A stretch of 64,000 nucleotides of DNA from Aestuariivirga sp. (GCF_020252395.1 NZ_JADCDB010000030.1:62001-126000), one strand, 5' to 3'; shown: positions 1 to 9,801, counted from the first letter of the stretch. Made by a program: numbers and translations. Notes: generated by a model not told the origin, from the sequence alone.

Positions 1-146
1 TCGGCGATGGTGCTTTCGCCGATATAATCAGCCCAGTTATAGACATTCACCACGCCTTGATCGGCGCTTGCGCGGCGCACCCAGGGCATGCCAATTCCGG
101 CGGCGGCGGCCATGGCGGCCATGACGTTACGGCGGGTCAGCGGCAT
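1..146 (-). CDS. PotD/PotF-like periplasmic substrate-binding protein (partial, N-terminus)
   Basis: Only the first 48 codons lie in the window; the gene runs off the left edge. The protein starts MPLTRRNVMAAMAAAAG, a twin-arginine-like signal, followed after about 32 residues by VVNVYNWADYIGEST, the typical mature N-terminus of polyamine (spermidine/putrescine) binding proteins of ABC importers. A clear GGGAGGA ribosome site precedes the ATG. It lies 35 bases downstream of a Rieske oxygenase gene on the same strand, so it is probably the third gene of that operon and may deliver the amine substrate of the oxygenases. The family call rests on a short piece; the ligand is unknown. Confidence 0.7.
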   Translation of the reverse strand, partial: MPLTRRNVMAAMAAAAGIGMPWVRRASADQGVVNVYNWADYIGESTIA

Positions 147-181
147 CAATTCCTCCCGTGATGGTTATCTCTTCCGCCAGC

Positions 182-1399
182 CTAGAACGAGGCCGTGGAC
201 TGGCAAATCAATTCTTCATTCGCACGCGGCAAAGGTCTGTCCGAAGGTTCAGCGGGCAGCGTCATGACGGGCATCAGCTTGCGCAAGCCGTCGTGGTGGC
301 GGCGCAGCCCATATTCGAGATCGGAGAGGTGGAAGCCCTCGAAGGCCTCCGACTTCATCGACTCGTTCGACCAGATCGAAAGCTGCTGGTCTTCCGCCGA
401 GGTGAAGCGGTCGATGCGGAAGGCGAGGTAGCGCGCCAGCCGCGTGGCGCGGCTTTCATTGGGCCAGCGGTACATGCGGCCGGAAAGCCGCGTACGCCCG
501 GGGCCCAGCGGGATCTCCTGATAGAACTGCGCTCCTTCCGGCGTCACCGCGAAGACCGCATTGGGGAACAGCCCGTAATAGGTCCAGGCCTTCTGCAGAT
601 GCAGCGGAAGATCGGGGCGCGGCGGCGAGATGCGCGCGTAATTCTTCACCGACCAGCCGCGCGCCGCACCCTCGTCGAACCAGCCGATCGACACCGACAG
701 CCCATCCTTCAGGTGCAGGTCGCGATAGGTGCGGCCATAGAGTTCCTGCAGGCCCGGATGGGCGAGCGCCACGTGATAGCCCTCGTTATCGACGTCACGC
801 ACCGACTTCCAGTTCACCGGAAGTTCCGCCGTCCAGTCGAGGTTGCGCGCCGGCAGCAGCTTCTCGAGGCCGTAGGCAGCGAAGTCGGTTTCGTAGGGAG
901 CGAGCAGTTCGGAAACCGATGGCTGCGGGCCCGGCTTGAAGCGGATGAAGATGAAGCCTTGGAACATCTCCATCTCGATCGGCTTCAGTCCGAAATCCTC
1001 GCGCTTCAACTCGCCGAAGCTCGAAGGCCGCGCCGCGCCGCGCAAGGATCCATCGAGATTATAGACCCAGCCATGGAACGGGCAGACGATGGCGCCCTTG
1101 CAATGGCCCTTGCTGCCATCGACGACGCGGGCGCCGCGGTGGCGGCAGAGATTGTGGAAGGCGCGCACCACGCCGTCCTGCCCGCGCATGATGACGGCGC
1201 GCTCGCCCAGCATGTCGAAGGAGAGCCAGTCGCCCGCCGCCGGAATGTTGCCGACATGGCCCACCACCTGCCAGTGGGTGAGGAACAGCTGGTCGCGCTC
1301 GAGGTCGAAGAGCGCCTGCGAATGATAGGTCCAGGCGGGCAGGCCGCCGCGGTCCCAGCCGTTTGGAATGGCAATGGTGTCGTAGGGAAGTCCGGTCAT
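182..1399 (-). CDS. Rieske non-heme iron oxygenase, alpha subunit (second of a tandem pair)
   Basis: A 405-residue aromatic-ring-hydroxylase-type oxygenase. The Rieske [2Fe-2S] ligands are C85-x-H87 and C106-x2-H109. The mononuclear iron site reads DVDNEGYHVALAHP, giving His209 and His214, with the usual acidic residue expected near the C-terminus. Enzymes of this architecture include betaine, stachydrine and carnitine demethylases/monooxygenases as well as ring hydroxylases, so the substrate cannot be read off. The start overlaps the end of the upstream oxygenase gene by four bases (ATGA), indicating translational coupling. No reductase gene is visible here. It differs clearly from its neighbour in the iron-site motif and is not a recent duplicate. 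Confidence 0.85.
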   Translation of the reverse strand: MTGLPYDTIAIPNGWDRGGLPAWTYHSQALFDLERDQLFLTHWQVVGHVGNIPAAGDWLSFDMLGERAVIMRGQDGVVRAFHNLCRHRGARVVDGSKGHCKGAIVCPFHGWVYNLDGSLRGAARPSSFGELKREDFGLKPIEMEMFQGFIFIRFKPGPQPSVSELLAPYETDFAAYGLEKLLPARNLDWTAELPVNWKSVRDVDNEGYHVALAHPGLQELYGRTYRDLHLKDGLSVSIGWFDEGAARGWSVKNYARISPPRPDLPLHLQKAWTYYGLFPNAVFAVTPEGAQFYQEIPLGPGRTRLSGRMYRWPNESRATRLARYLAFRIDRFTSAEDQQLSIWSNESMKSEAFEGFHLSDLEYGLRRHHDGLRKLMPVMTLPAEPSDRPLPRANEELICQSTASF

Positions 1400-2535
1400 G
1401 GTTCAGGCTCCATTGCCTTGCGCACCCATTGGTGGAAGCGGTGGATCTCGTATTCCTCGGGCATCAGCCGCGCCGCGCGGAAGGCGGGCGAGCGCATGCC
1501 GCGCTGGTTCATTTCGGAAGCCGCGCCATCCTGCTCGATGACCAGCGTGGCGAAGGCGGCGACAGCCGCGGCATCGAAGCCCGGCTGGGCCAGCGTCTCC
1601 CGGCTGAAATGCCATTCGGCCACGAGGCGCGTGCGCTCCGGCGCCACGGGCTCGATCCGCACCGAGCGCACATAGTCTGCATGGGCCACCACATAGGCGG
1701 CAGGCCACAGCGTCACGAACGTGTAGCCCGCCAGCCGCTCCGCCTCGGAGAGACCGGGGAAGATGGGCCCGCAGGGCGCGCCACTCGTGGTCCAACTTGT
1801 TGCGCCAGGGCGCAGGCGGGAGTTTGGCGGGTCTTCCGGCGTCCAGCCAAACGCTTCGGACGGGCCCATGATGCCTTTGCCATAGACCGGCGCCATGTCG
1901 CAGAGTTCCGGGTGGATGCCGGGGCAATGCAGGCACTCGGAATAATTTTCCCAGAAGGTTTTCCAGTTGCAGGCGATCTCCGTCTGCCAGCGATGGCCCG
2001 TGACGAGCTCCGCCATGGGCCAGTTATCGAGCGTGTTGAGGCCCACGCCGGCGTGAAGCTCCCCGGGTTCCGCCGCGAGATTGAGAAACAGGAAGCCATT
2101 CCAGGCGCGGCAGGCAACACGCCTCAGGCCATGCGCCGCGCGATCGAAGTCGGGAGCCGGAACAGCATGGCCCGTGGCCACGAGAGCGCCGTCCGAGGCC
2201 GAAAAGGAGAAGGCGTGATAGGGACAGCGGATAAGCTTTCCCACCACGCGTTCTTCGCCACGGCACAGTTCGGAGCCGCGGTGCGGGCAGGAATTATGGA
2301 AGGCGGAAAGGGCGCCATCAGCAGCGCGGACGACAATCACCGGGGCCGTGCCGATGGACACGCGGCGCATGAGCCCGGGCGCGAAATCCGCGACGCGCCC
2401 CACCATCACCCAGTGGCGGGAGAACAAGCTCGCCATCTCGCGGCCGAACCAGCCAGGGTCGAGATAGGCGGCGCGCGGCAGGCCGTCCGGGCAACGCGCG
2501 AGGCGCGGCGAAAGCGGGTGTCGTTCCTGACCCAT
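1396..2535 (-). CDS. Rieske non-heme iron oxygenase, alpha subunit (first of a tandem pair)
   Basis: A 379-residue oxygenase with Rieske ligands C83-x-H85 and C104-x2-H107. The catalytic iron site is ENYSECLHCPGIHPE (His203, His208). The glutamate at 200, where ring hydroxylases usually have a bridging aspartate, resembles the carnitine monooxygenase / glycine betaine demethylase group, so demethylation or cleavage of a quaternary amine is a reasonable guess. It is the first gene of a minus-strand operon (this gene, the second oxygenase, a PotD-like binding protein) divergent from a TetR gene. A GGGGAG ribosome site sits six bases before the ATG. The electron-donating reductase must be elsewhere. 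Confidence 0.85.
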   Translation of the reverse strand: MGQERHPLSPRLARCPDGLPRAAYLDPGWFGREMASLFSRHWVMVGRVADFAPGLMRRVSIGTAPVIVVRAADGALSAFHNSCPHRGSELCRGEERVVGKLIRCPYHAFSFSASDGALVATGHAVPAPDFDRAAHGLRRVACRAWNGFLFLNLAAEPGELHAGVGLNTLDNWPMAELVTGHRWQTEIACNWKTFWENYSECLHCPGIHPELCDMAPVYGKGIMGPSEAFGWTPEDPPNSRLRPGATSWTTSGAPCGPIFPGLSEAERLAGYTFVTLWPAAYVVAHADYVRSVRIEPVAPERTRLVAEWHFSRETLAQPGFDAAAVAAFATLVIEQDGAASEMNQRGMRSPAFRAARLMPEEYEIHRFHQWVRKAMEPEP

Positions 2536-2610
2536 CTCATACTCCCCGGCTCCTGCAGATGTCGTTCGTCGGGCCGAAGGCCTTCACGCTGCCATTCCAC
2601 TGGCTGAATT

Positions 2611-2636
2611 GTCAATCAAGTTGTTGCCAGTTTGAC
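2611..2636. promoter_or_regulatory. Candidate operator between Rieske operon and TetR gene
   Basis: The divergent gap holds GTCAA (2611-2615) and TTGAC (2632-2636) as inverted arms 16 bases apart, with a smaller CAA-TCAAG-TTG symmetry inside the left half. TetR-family proteins usually bind such imperfect palindromes next to their own gene. The match is weak and a role is inferred only from position. Confidence 0.35.
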
Positions 2637-2679
2637 GGTTTGTGCCGATACTTTAGGAACGAAGAATGATCCGAGACTT

Positions 2680-3345
2680 CCCGTGACCCGTCCCGCGTCC
2701 GCACCGCTGCTCCGCACCCCGCGAACCCTGAGCCGTGAAGAGCGGCGCATACAACTGCTTGAGGCGACGCTGGAAACGATATCAGAATGTGGCCTGTCGC
2801 GGACTACGCTCACCGCGGTGGCGCGCCGCGCCGGGCTTTCGCACGGGCTTGTGCTGTTTTACTTCGAGAGCAAGGAGAGGCTCCTCGTCGAAACGCTCGG
2901 CTATCTCTCGGATGAATACCAGGCCAACTGGCGCGCGGCGCTGGCGTCTTCCGGCCCCGCTCCGGAGCAGCAGCTAATGGCCCTCGTCGAGGCCGACTTC
3001 AGCCCGCAGGTGTGCCAGCCCAGCCGGGTGAATGCCTGGTCCGCCTATTGGAGCGAGGCGCAGAGCCGGCCGCTCTACATGTCCAAATGCGGCGAGAACG
3101 ATGCGCTCTACGCCCGCACCATGGAAGCGGTGTGCACCGCGCTGAACGCTGCGCATGGCTATACTGCGCCGCCCATACGCGCCGCGCGGCTGATCCGGCT
3201 CGCCATCGACGGCACCTGGCTCGAAATGATGACCCTGATCGAACCTTACGATCAGGCGGAGGCCAAGCGCACGGTGTGGACCCTGGTAAGCCTGCTCTAC
3301 CCGCGCCATTTCGGGGCGGAAGGGCCGTTCGCCGCCGCCGGCTGA
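2680..3345 (+). CDS. TetR-family transcriptional regulator, BetI-like
   Basis: The N-terminal helix-turn-helix is typical of TetR proteins: RRIQLLEATLETISECG, then TLTAVARRAGLSHGLVLFYF. The long ligand domain includes NAWSAYWSEA, similar to BetI, the choline-sensing repressor of glycine-betaine synthesis. The GTG at 2680 gives 221 residues. An in-frame TTG at 2632 would add 16 residues of unlikely composition and would overlap the candidate operator; neither start has a convincing ribosome site. It is divergent from the two Rieske oxygenases and is their probable regulator, with a quaternary amine as a likely signal. That link is inference from position and family resemblance. Confidence 0.8.
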   Translation, partial: PVTRPASAPLLRTPRTLSREERRIQLLEATLETISECGLSRTTLTAVARRAGLSHGLVLFYFESKERLLVETLGYLSDEYQANWRAALASSGPAPEQQLMALVEADFSPQVCQPSRVNAWSAYWSEAQSRPLYMSKCGENDALYARTMEAVCTALNAAHGYTAPPIRAARLIRLAIDGTWLEMMTLIEPYDQAEAKRTVWTLVSLLYPRHFGAEGPFAAAG

Positions 3346-3372
3346 GGCCTTGCCGCAGCCCGGCGTCAGGAG

Positions 3373-3951
3373 CTACTGATTGTCGTTCTGGCCCGGATAG
3401 AAGAATTGCTGGTCGAAGGGCGTCCAGCCCGGCCGCCTGGTCCAGCTGGGGTAGATGCAGCGGGTCACGCCGCAGCGCAGCTGTGCCGGGTGGCGTGACT
3501 GCCAGGCGGTGGCATCTTCCATCACCTTCTGGCGCACGCTGACGCTCAGCTGGTTAAAGTGCTGATCGCGCAGCAGCGGCGCCAGGGGGTGGCCACCGGC
3601 CGCCGCAAGCTCGAACCAGAACAGCGCCTTGGCAATATTCTGCTTCACGCCGCGGCCGCCGCCATAGAAACGGCCGGCCATGTACTGCCCGTCGGCCAAG
3701 CCCTGCGCACCCGCCCGTTTATAGAGCGCCAGCGCCATGGTCAGGTTGCGCGGCACGCCGGCGCCGTTGTCATACATGGCGCCCAACGTGAATTCGGCAT
3801 AGGGGTCGCCGCGCTCGGCGAGCGGCTGGATGATCGCCACCGCCACCGCGTAGTTGCGGGCGTGATAGGCGTTGACGCCCCGCCACAGCTCCCCCGCCGC
3901 AGCGGGCTGGACGCACAGGAGCAGGGCAATCGCGGCGATGAGCTTTTTCAT
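3373..3951 (-). CDS. Secreted Sel1-repeat protein
   Basis: A 192-residue protein beginning MKKLIAAIALLLCVQPAAAG, a standard signal peptide; this fixes the start at 3951 although the frame is open further upstream. Two Sel1-like tetratricopeptide-type repeats are visible, with cores YAEFTLGAMYDNGAG and DGQYMAGRFYGGGRG, each followed by the typical A-L-x-x-Y/F-x-x-A-A helix. Such proteins are periplasmic adaptors for protein-protein contacts. The C-terminal region after the repeats contains two cysteines (RCGVTRC) that could form a disulfide. It stands alone, convergent with the TetR gene. The specific role is unknown. Confidence 0.75.
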   Translation of the reverse strand: MKKLIAAIALLLCVQPAAAGELWRGVNAYHARNYAVAVAIIQPLAERGDPYAEFTLGAMYDNGAGVPRNLTMALALYKRAGAQGLADGQYMAGRFYGGGRGVKQNIAKALFWFELAAAGGHPLAPLLRDQHFNQLSVSVRQKVMEDATAWQSRHPAQLRCGVTRCIYPSWTRRPGWTPFDQQFFYPGQNDNQ

Positions 3952-4061
3952 CCGGCATCCGGGAGAATCATGACTTGGCCACTCTACCGCGATTTCGCGG
4001 AAAAAATGAGAGGCCGTTGTCAACCAAGCCGCATCTTCGCAGGCGCGAGACGGGCGGCTTG

Positions 4062-4108
4062 CTCTGTTTAGCGATTTGGTGTTCAGTAAACATAATCGCT
4101 AAACAGAG
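4062..4108. promoter_or_regulatory. Perfect 15-bp inverted repeat just upstream of dhaL
   Basis: CTCTGTTTAGCGATT (4062-4076) is the exact reverse complement of AATCGCTAAACAGAG (4094-4108), with a 17-base spacer. The right arm ends eight bases before the dhaL GTG codon, and its AGAG is the only ribosome-site-like sequence, so the hairpin in RNA would hide the translation start. As DNA it is a good operator for a dimeric repressor. It is not followed by a T-run, which argues against a terminator. Confidence 0.8.
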
Positions 4109-4116
4109 AACCCGCC

Positions 4117-4719
4117 GTGGCGCTTCCCCTCGAACCCCTGCTCGACACGATCTCGGCCCGCATCATCGCAGCGGCCGATGAGCTGACGGCACTCGACTCC
4201 GCCATCGGCGATGCCGACCATGGCCTCAACATGAAGCGCGGCTTCGAGGCGGTGCAGGCGGAGAAAGCGAACATCCTCGCCAAGCCCACAGGCGAGGCGC
4301 TCAAGACAGTGGGCATGACACTGGTGATGAAGGTGGGCGGCGCCTCGGGCCCGCTCTATGGCACGCTGTTCATGACGCTCGGCAAGGAACTGCCCGAAAA
4401 CCCCACACTCGCCGACATCGGCCGCGCCCTGCAGGCCTCCGTCTCGGCGCTCAAGGCCCGCGGCAAGGCGGAACTCGGCAACAAGACCATGCTCGATGTT
4501 CTCGGCCCCGTGGCCAGCCATCTCGAATCCGGCTCGGCCAGCTTCGACAGCGTGCGAGCACTTGCCTCGGAAAGTGCGAAGGCCACCGTGCCCCTGAAGG
4601 CGATCCGCGGCCGCGCCTCCTTCCTCGGCGAGCGCTCCATCGGCCACATGGACCCCGGCGCGCGCTCGAGCGAGATCATGATCACGGCTGTCTGCGATGT
4701 GCTGGAGGGCAGGTCATGA
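4117..4719 (+). CDS. dhaL: PTS-dependent dihydroxyacetone kinase, ADP-binding subunit DhaL
   Basis: DhaL carries a tightly bound ADP that is phosphorylated by DhaM and passes phosphate to dihydroxyacetone on DhaK. The 200-residue length fits the family. The magnesium/nucleotide loop IGDADHGLNM gives aspartates 27, 32 and 34, matching the three metal-binding aspartates of the E. coli protein. GGASGPLYGTLF and a late GxRxxFLGERSIGHMDPGA segment are also typical. The GTG start is chosen because the next usable start would cut the first helix. It is first in a six-gene operon and overlaps dhaM by four bases. A large inverted repeat lies directly upstream and probably controls the operon. Confidence 0.93.
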   Translation: MALPLEPLLDTISARIIAAADELTALDSAIGDADHGLNMKRGFEAVQAEKANILAKPTGEALKTVGMTLVMKVGGASGPLYGTLFMTLGKELPENPTLADIGRALQASVSALKARGKAELGNKTMLDVLGPVASHLESGSASFDSVRALASESAKATVPLKAIRGRASFLGERSIGHMDPGARSSEIMITAVCDVLEGRS

Positions 4720-5102
4720 CGGTGGGCATCGTCATCGTGTCGCATTCGCCCGATGTGGCCAAGGGTGCCGCCGACATGGTGCGCCAGATGGTGGGCAACG
4801 AGGTGCCGCTCGGCTTCTGCGGCGGCAACCCCGATGGCGGCCTCGGCACCAGTGTGGAGAAGATCCTCGCCGCCATCGATGCCGCCTGGTCGGAGGACGG
4901 CATTGCCATCCTCGTCGACCTGGGCGGTGCGGAGACCAACAGCGAAATGGCCATCGAGATGCTGCCCGGGGAGAAGCAGAAGAAGATCGTCATCTGCAAT
5001 GCCCCCGTCGTCGAGGGTGCTGTCATGGCCGCGACCGAAGCCTGGGGCGGCGGCTCGCTTGCTGACGTCAAGCGCACCGCAGAGGAGCTGTCCCCGCAAT
5101 GA
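4716..5102 (+). CDS. dhaM: DhaM, PTS EIIA-mannose-like phosphotransfer subunit
   Basis: A 128-residue single-domain protein that takes phosphate from HPr and rephosphorylates the ADP on DhaL. The start GIVIVSHSPDVAKGAADM holds the phosphorylatable His10. The following segments (GGNPDGGLGTSVEKI, LVDLGGAETNSEMA) match the EIIA-man fold of DhaM. E. coli DhaM carries HPr-like and partial Enzyme I domains fused behind this domain; here those functions are separate downstream genes. It overlaps both dhaL and the HPr gene by four bases, so the three are likely translated together. Confidence 0.92.
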   Translation: MTVGIVIVSHSPDVAKGAADMVRQMVGNEVPLGFCGGNPDGGLGTSVEKILAAIDAAWSEDGIAILVDLGGAETNSEMAIEMLPGEKQKKIVICNAPVVEGAVMAATEAWGGGSLADVKRTAEELSPQ

Positions 5103-5392
5103 GCGAGACGGCGGAAGGATCGGTGGTCATCACCCATGATGTGGGCCTCCATGCGCGCCCCTCGGTGAAGCTGACGAAACTCGCCAAGGGCTTTGCGTCC
5201 ACACTCGAGATCGCGGGCGCGGCCCACGGCCCGTGGATCGATGCCAAGAGCATCGTCAAGGTCATGGCGATGAAGGCGAAGCAGGGCTCGACCCTCTTCG
5301 TGCGCGCCGCGGGCGCCGATGCGCAGGCCGCCGTCGATGCGGTGACCTCACTCGTGCGCCGCGACTTCGACGAAGCGGGCGATGGGCATTAG
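5099..5392 (+). CDS. HPr-family phosphocarrier protein
   Basis: A 97-residue HPr. The sequence GLHARPSVKLTKLAKGF contains the phosphorylated His18 in the standard GLHARP context, and AKSIVKVMAMKAKQGSTL matches the second HPr signature around the regulatory-serine region. It should carry phosphate from the Enzyme I encoded next to it to DhaM. The gene overlaps dhaM by four bases and Enzyme I by eleven, so this HPr is dedicated to the dha relay rather than being a general PTS-Ntr protein, though cross-talk is possible. Confidence 0.9.
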   Translation: MSETAEGSVVITHDVGLHARPSVKLTKLAKGFASTLEIAGAAHGPWIDAKSIVKVMAMKAKQGSTLFVRAAGADAQAAVDAVTSLVRRDFDEAGDGH

Positions 5393-6962
5393 CCACCAGG
5401 GCATCGCAGCCTCGGACGGGCTGTTCATCGGCCCGGTGCGGCGGCTTGGGAGCGCACAACAGGAGCGGCAAGGCACCGGCGATGCAGCCTCGGAACGCGA
5501 GGCGCTGGAGCTGGCCATCGCCCGTGCCATCACCAGCCTCGCGGCCCTGATGGAACGCGTCGAGGGCGAAGCGCAGGACATTCTCGGCTTCCAGGTGGCG
5601 ATGCTGGAGGATGATGCGCTCGCCGCCCCCGCCCTTTCCGCCATCGATCAAGGAACAGCGGCGCATGTTGCCTGGGCCGCAGCGCTCGATGGCGAGATCG
5701 CAGGCTATGAAGCATCGGACGATGATTACTTCCGCGCCCGCGCCGCCGACTTGCGCGACATTCGGGACCGCGTGCTGCGGCAACTCGCTGGCGAGCACGC
5801 GGCAGGCACAGTGACGGGTGCGGTTCTCGTGGGAGACGACATCGCGCCCACCGCCTTCCTCGAAACCGACTGGTCCGCGGGGGGCGCCATCGCACTCCTG
5901 CAGGGAAGCACCACGAGCCATGTCGCCATGCTGGCCCGCGCCCGCGGCATTCCGATGGTGACCGGTCTTGGTGAGCTGCCATCCAACATCACGATCCTTG
6001 CCGTCGATGGCGGACGCGGCGCCGTTCTGTCCGATCCCGATGCCGCACAGCGCGCGCAATTCGATGCCGCGCTGGACTCCGACGCGCGCGCGCGCGCCAG
6101 CGAGGAACAGTTCCGCTTCCGGCCGGCGGCGCGGCGCAACGGCGAGCGCATCGATCTCCTGATCAATGTCGCGGGCGTCGAGGAGCTCGATCGCATCGAC
6201 CATGCCGCCTGCGACGGCATCGGCCTCATGCGCTCCGAGTTCCTGTTCCGCGACGGCGCGCCGCTGCCGGACGAGGAGACGCAGTACCGTGCCTACCGCC
6301 GCTTCGCGGAATGGGCGCAAGGCCGGCCCGTCACCATACGCACGCTCGACATCGGCGGCGACAAGCCGGTGCGCGGGCTGACGCCGGAGGGCGAGTCCAA
6401 TCCATTCCTGGGCCTGCGCGGCGTGCGCCTCACACTGGCGCATGAGAGCGTGTTCCGCACCCAGCTGCGCGCCCTGGCGCGCGCCGCCGAGCATGGCAAT
6501 CTCAAGGTCATGCTGCCCATGGTGACGGTGCCGGACGAGATCACTCGCAGCGCCGCGCTGCTCGATGCCTGTATCGCGGAACTCAAGGCTGAGGGCATGG
6601 CCTGCCACAGGCCGCCGCTCGGCATCATGGTGGAGGTGCCCGCCGTTGCGGTGATGCCCGAACTGTTCCGCGCCGCCGCCTTCTTCTCCATCGGCTCCAA
6701 CGACCTCACGCAATATGTCACCGCCTCCTCGCGTGACGACGCGCGCGTGGCGGCGCTGAACGATCCATCGCATCCCGCCGTCACCGCCCTCATCGCCAGG
6801 GTGGCGCTCTTCGGCCGCGAGGCCGGCATTCCGGTCAGCCTGTGCGGCGACATGGCCAGCGAACCCCGCCATCTCGCGGCACTGTTGGAGACAGGTCTCA
6901 CGTCGCTGTCCGTGGCGCCCGCGCGCATTGCCCGCCTCAAGGCGGCGATCGCGGAGCTCTGA
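5382..6962 (+). CDS. PTS Enzyme I (PEP-protein phosphotransferase), dedicated to the dha relay
   Basis: A 526-residue Enzyme I. Domains in order are the N-terminal HPr-binding region (about 1-140), the swivelling phosphohistidine domain with GSTTSHVAMLARARG (His180), and the C-terminal PEP-binding barrel with GIGLMRSEFLFRDG, SIGSNDLTQY and the catalytic cysteine in VSLCGDMAS. It lacks the N-terminal GAF domain of the nitrogen-type Enzyme I. It uses phosphoenolpyruvate to phosphorylate the HPr encoded just upstream. The position inside the dha operon shows that kinase, carriers and energy source are inherited as one unit. Confidence 0.92.
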   Translation: MGISHQGIAASDGLFIGPVRRLGSAQQERQGTGDAASEREALELAIARAITSLAALMERVEGEAQDILGFQVAMLEDDALAAPALSAIDQGTAAHVAWAAALDGEIAGYEASDDDYFRARAADLRDIRDRVLRQLAGEHAAGTVTGAVLVGDDIAPTAFLETDWSAGGAIALLQGSTTSHVAMLARARGIPMVTGLGELPSNITILAVDGGRGAVLSDPDAAQRAQFDAALDSDARARASEEQFRFRPAARRNGERIDLLINVAGVEELDRIDHAACDGIGLMRSEFLFRDGAPLPDEETQYRAYRRFAEWAQGRPVTIRTLDIGGDKPVRGLTPEGESNPFLGLRGVRLTLAHESVFRTQLRALARAAEHGNLKVMLPMVTVPDEITRSAALLDACIAELKAEGMACHRPPLGIMVEVPAVAVMPELFRAAAFFSIGSNDLTQYVTASSRDDARVAALNDPSHPAVTALIARVALFGREAGIPVSLCGDMASEPRHLAALLETGLTSLSVAPARIARLKAAIAEL

Positions 6963-6963
6963 C

Positions 6964-7398
6964 ATGGCCCATCCGGCGCCCAGCCAGACACCGCAGGATG
7001 CGGTCGCCGCCTACAAACGCCTGCTGGCGGCGATCATCGACCGCCGCCCCTCCGGCACACGCCAGCGGCTGGCGACGGCCCTCGCCAAGAACCGCAGCTT
7101 CGTCAGCCAGATCACCAATCCCGCCTATCCCACACCGATCCCCACGAGCCATCTCGCGCAGGTCTTCGAGGTGTGCCATTTCTCGGCTGCCGAACGCCAG
7201 GAGTTCACCAGGCTCTATGCGCGCGCGCATCCGAAGAAGATGCTTGCGGAGAAGCCTTCGCGCGCGGCGCCAGCGGTGGAGCTGCCGGACCTCGGCGACG
7301 AGACGAAGAACAAGAAACTGCACGGGCTGGTCAGCGCCTTCGTGCGGGACATTGCAAGGCTGATCGAGGACGAACGGGAGAAAGGGAAACGGCGATGA
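6964..7398 (+). CDS. Small helix-turn-helix protein of the dha operon
   Basis: A 144-residue protein, starting one base after the Enzyme I stop and overlapping dhaK by four bases. Residues about 15-90 look like an XRE/lambda-repressor-type domain: RQRLATALAKNRSFVSQITNP would be the helix-turn-helix, followed by LAQVFEVCHFSAAERQEFTRLYARAHP. The C-terminal part is charged and ends EDEREKGKRR. No known Dha regulator (DhaR, DhaS, DhaQ) resembles it as far as can be seen. It may repress the operon through the inverted repeat at 4062-4108 or report the phosphorylation state of DhaK/DhaL. Both ideas are inference from position. Confidence 0.7.
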   Translation: MAHPAPSQTPQDAVAAYKRLLAAIIDRRPSGTRQRLATALAKNRSFVSQITNPAYPTPIPTSHLAQVFEVCHFSAAERQEFTRLYARAHPKKMLAEKPSRAAPAVELPDLGDETKNKKLHGLVSAFVRDIARLIEDEREKGKRR

Positions 7399-8374
7399 AG
7401 AAGCTCATCAACGACGTATCGAACGTGCTGACCGAGAGCCTCGATGGCTTCGTGGCGGCGCATCGCGACATCATTGCGCTGGGTGACGAGCACAAGTTCG
7501 TGCGGCGCAAGGTGCTGAAACCGGGCAAGGTGGCGCTCCTGTCGGGTGGCGGGTCCGGCCATGAGCCGCTGCATGCGGGCTTCGTCGGCCACGGCATGCT
7601 CGATGCGGCCTGCCCCGGCCAGGTCTTCACCTCGCCCACGCCCGATCAGATGATCGCCGCCGCCGAGGCCGTCGATACGGGTGCGGGCGTGCTCTTCATC
7701 GTCAAGAATTACGAGGGCGACGTCATGAACTTCGACATGGCGCGCGAAATGGCGGGCCGCGACATCGAGACCGTCATCACCGATGATGACGTGGCCGTCG
7801 AAAACTCGCTCTACACCACCGGCCGCCGCGGCGTTGCCGGCACGCTGGTGGTCGAGAAGGTGGTGGGTGCCGCCGCCGAACAGGGTGCGAACCTCAAGAC
7901 ACTGAAGCAGCTGGGCGACAAGGTGAACCGCGCGACGCGCTCCATGGGTGTGGCGCTGACCAGCTGCACCGTGCCCGCTGCCGGCAAACCCACTTTCGAC
8001 ATCGGCCCCGCCGAAATGGAAATGGGCGTGGGCATCCATGGTGAACCCGGCCGCCGCCGCGTGGCGCTGCGCTCCGCTGACGAGATTGCCGAGGAGATGG
8101 TGGCCGCCATCGCCAGCGACCTTGGGTCAAAGGGCAACGCTCTGCTCTTCGTCAACGGCTTCGGCGGCACGCCGGCGATGGAGCTCTACCTCATGTATAA
8201 CTCCGCCAGGGCGCAGCTCGCCAAGCACGGCATCACCCCGGTGCGCTCGCTGGTCGGCAGCTATGTCACCTCGCTCGACATGGCCGGCTGCTCGATCACT
8301 GTCACACTGCTCGACGACGGGATTGCCACGGCCTGGGATGCGCCGGTGCACACCCCCGCCCTGCGCTGGGGCCT

Positions 8375-8378
<4 letters not shown>
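7395..8378 (+). CDS. dhaK: Dihydroxyacetone kinase substrate-binding subunit DhaK
   Basis: DhaK binds dihydroxyacetone covalently and receives phosphate from DhaL-ADP~P, giving dihydroxyacetone phosphate. Key residues are present: His56 in GGGSGHEP, Asp109 in KNYEGDVMNF (same numbers as E. coli), and His215 in GVGIHGEPG, the histidine that forms the hemiaminal bond. The 327-residue length is PTS-type DhaK without a fused DhaL domain. The frame is open upstream but ATG 7395 gives the canonical MKKLIND start and an ATGA overlap with the HTH gene. It is the last gene of the operon and overlaps aspA tail to tail by four bases. Confidence 0.95.
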
Positions 8379-9775
<1,397 letters not shown>

Positions 9776-9801
9776 CAAAGCTCCCATTTCGCCGTTGACC
9801 G

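Noticed and set aside
158-1675. 505-codon plus-strand open frame over the two Rieske genes
   Set aside because: It is antisense to two clear oxygenase genes with intact catalytic motifs; its arginine- and alanine-rich translation is the usual shadow in GC-rich DNA.
6088-6102. CG dinucleotide run inside the Enzyme I gene as a simple repeat
   Set aside because: It is short, in frame and encodes ordinary Asp-Ala-Arg-rich sequence in a GC-rich gene; not a functional repeat.
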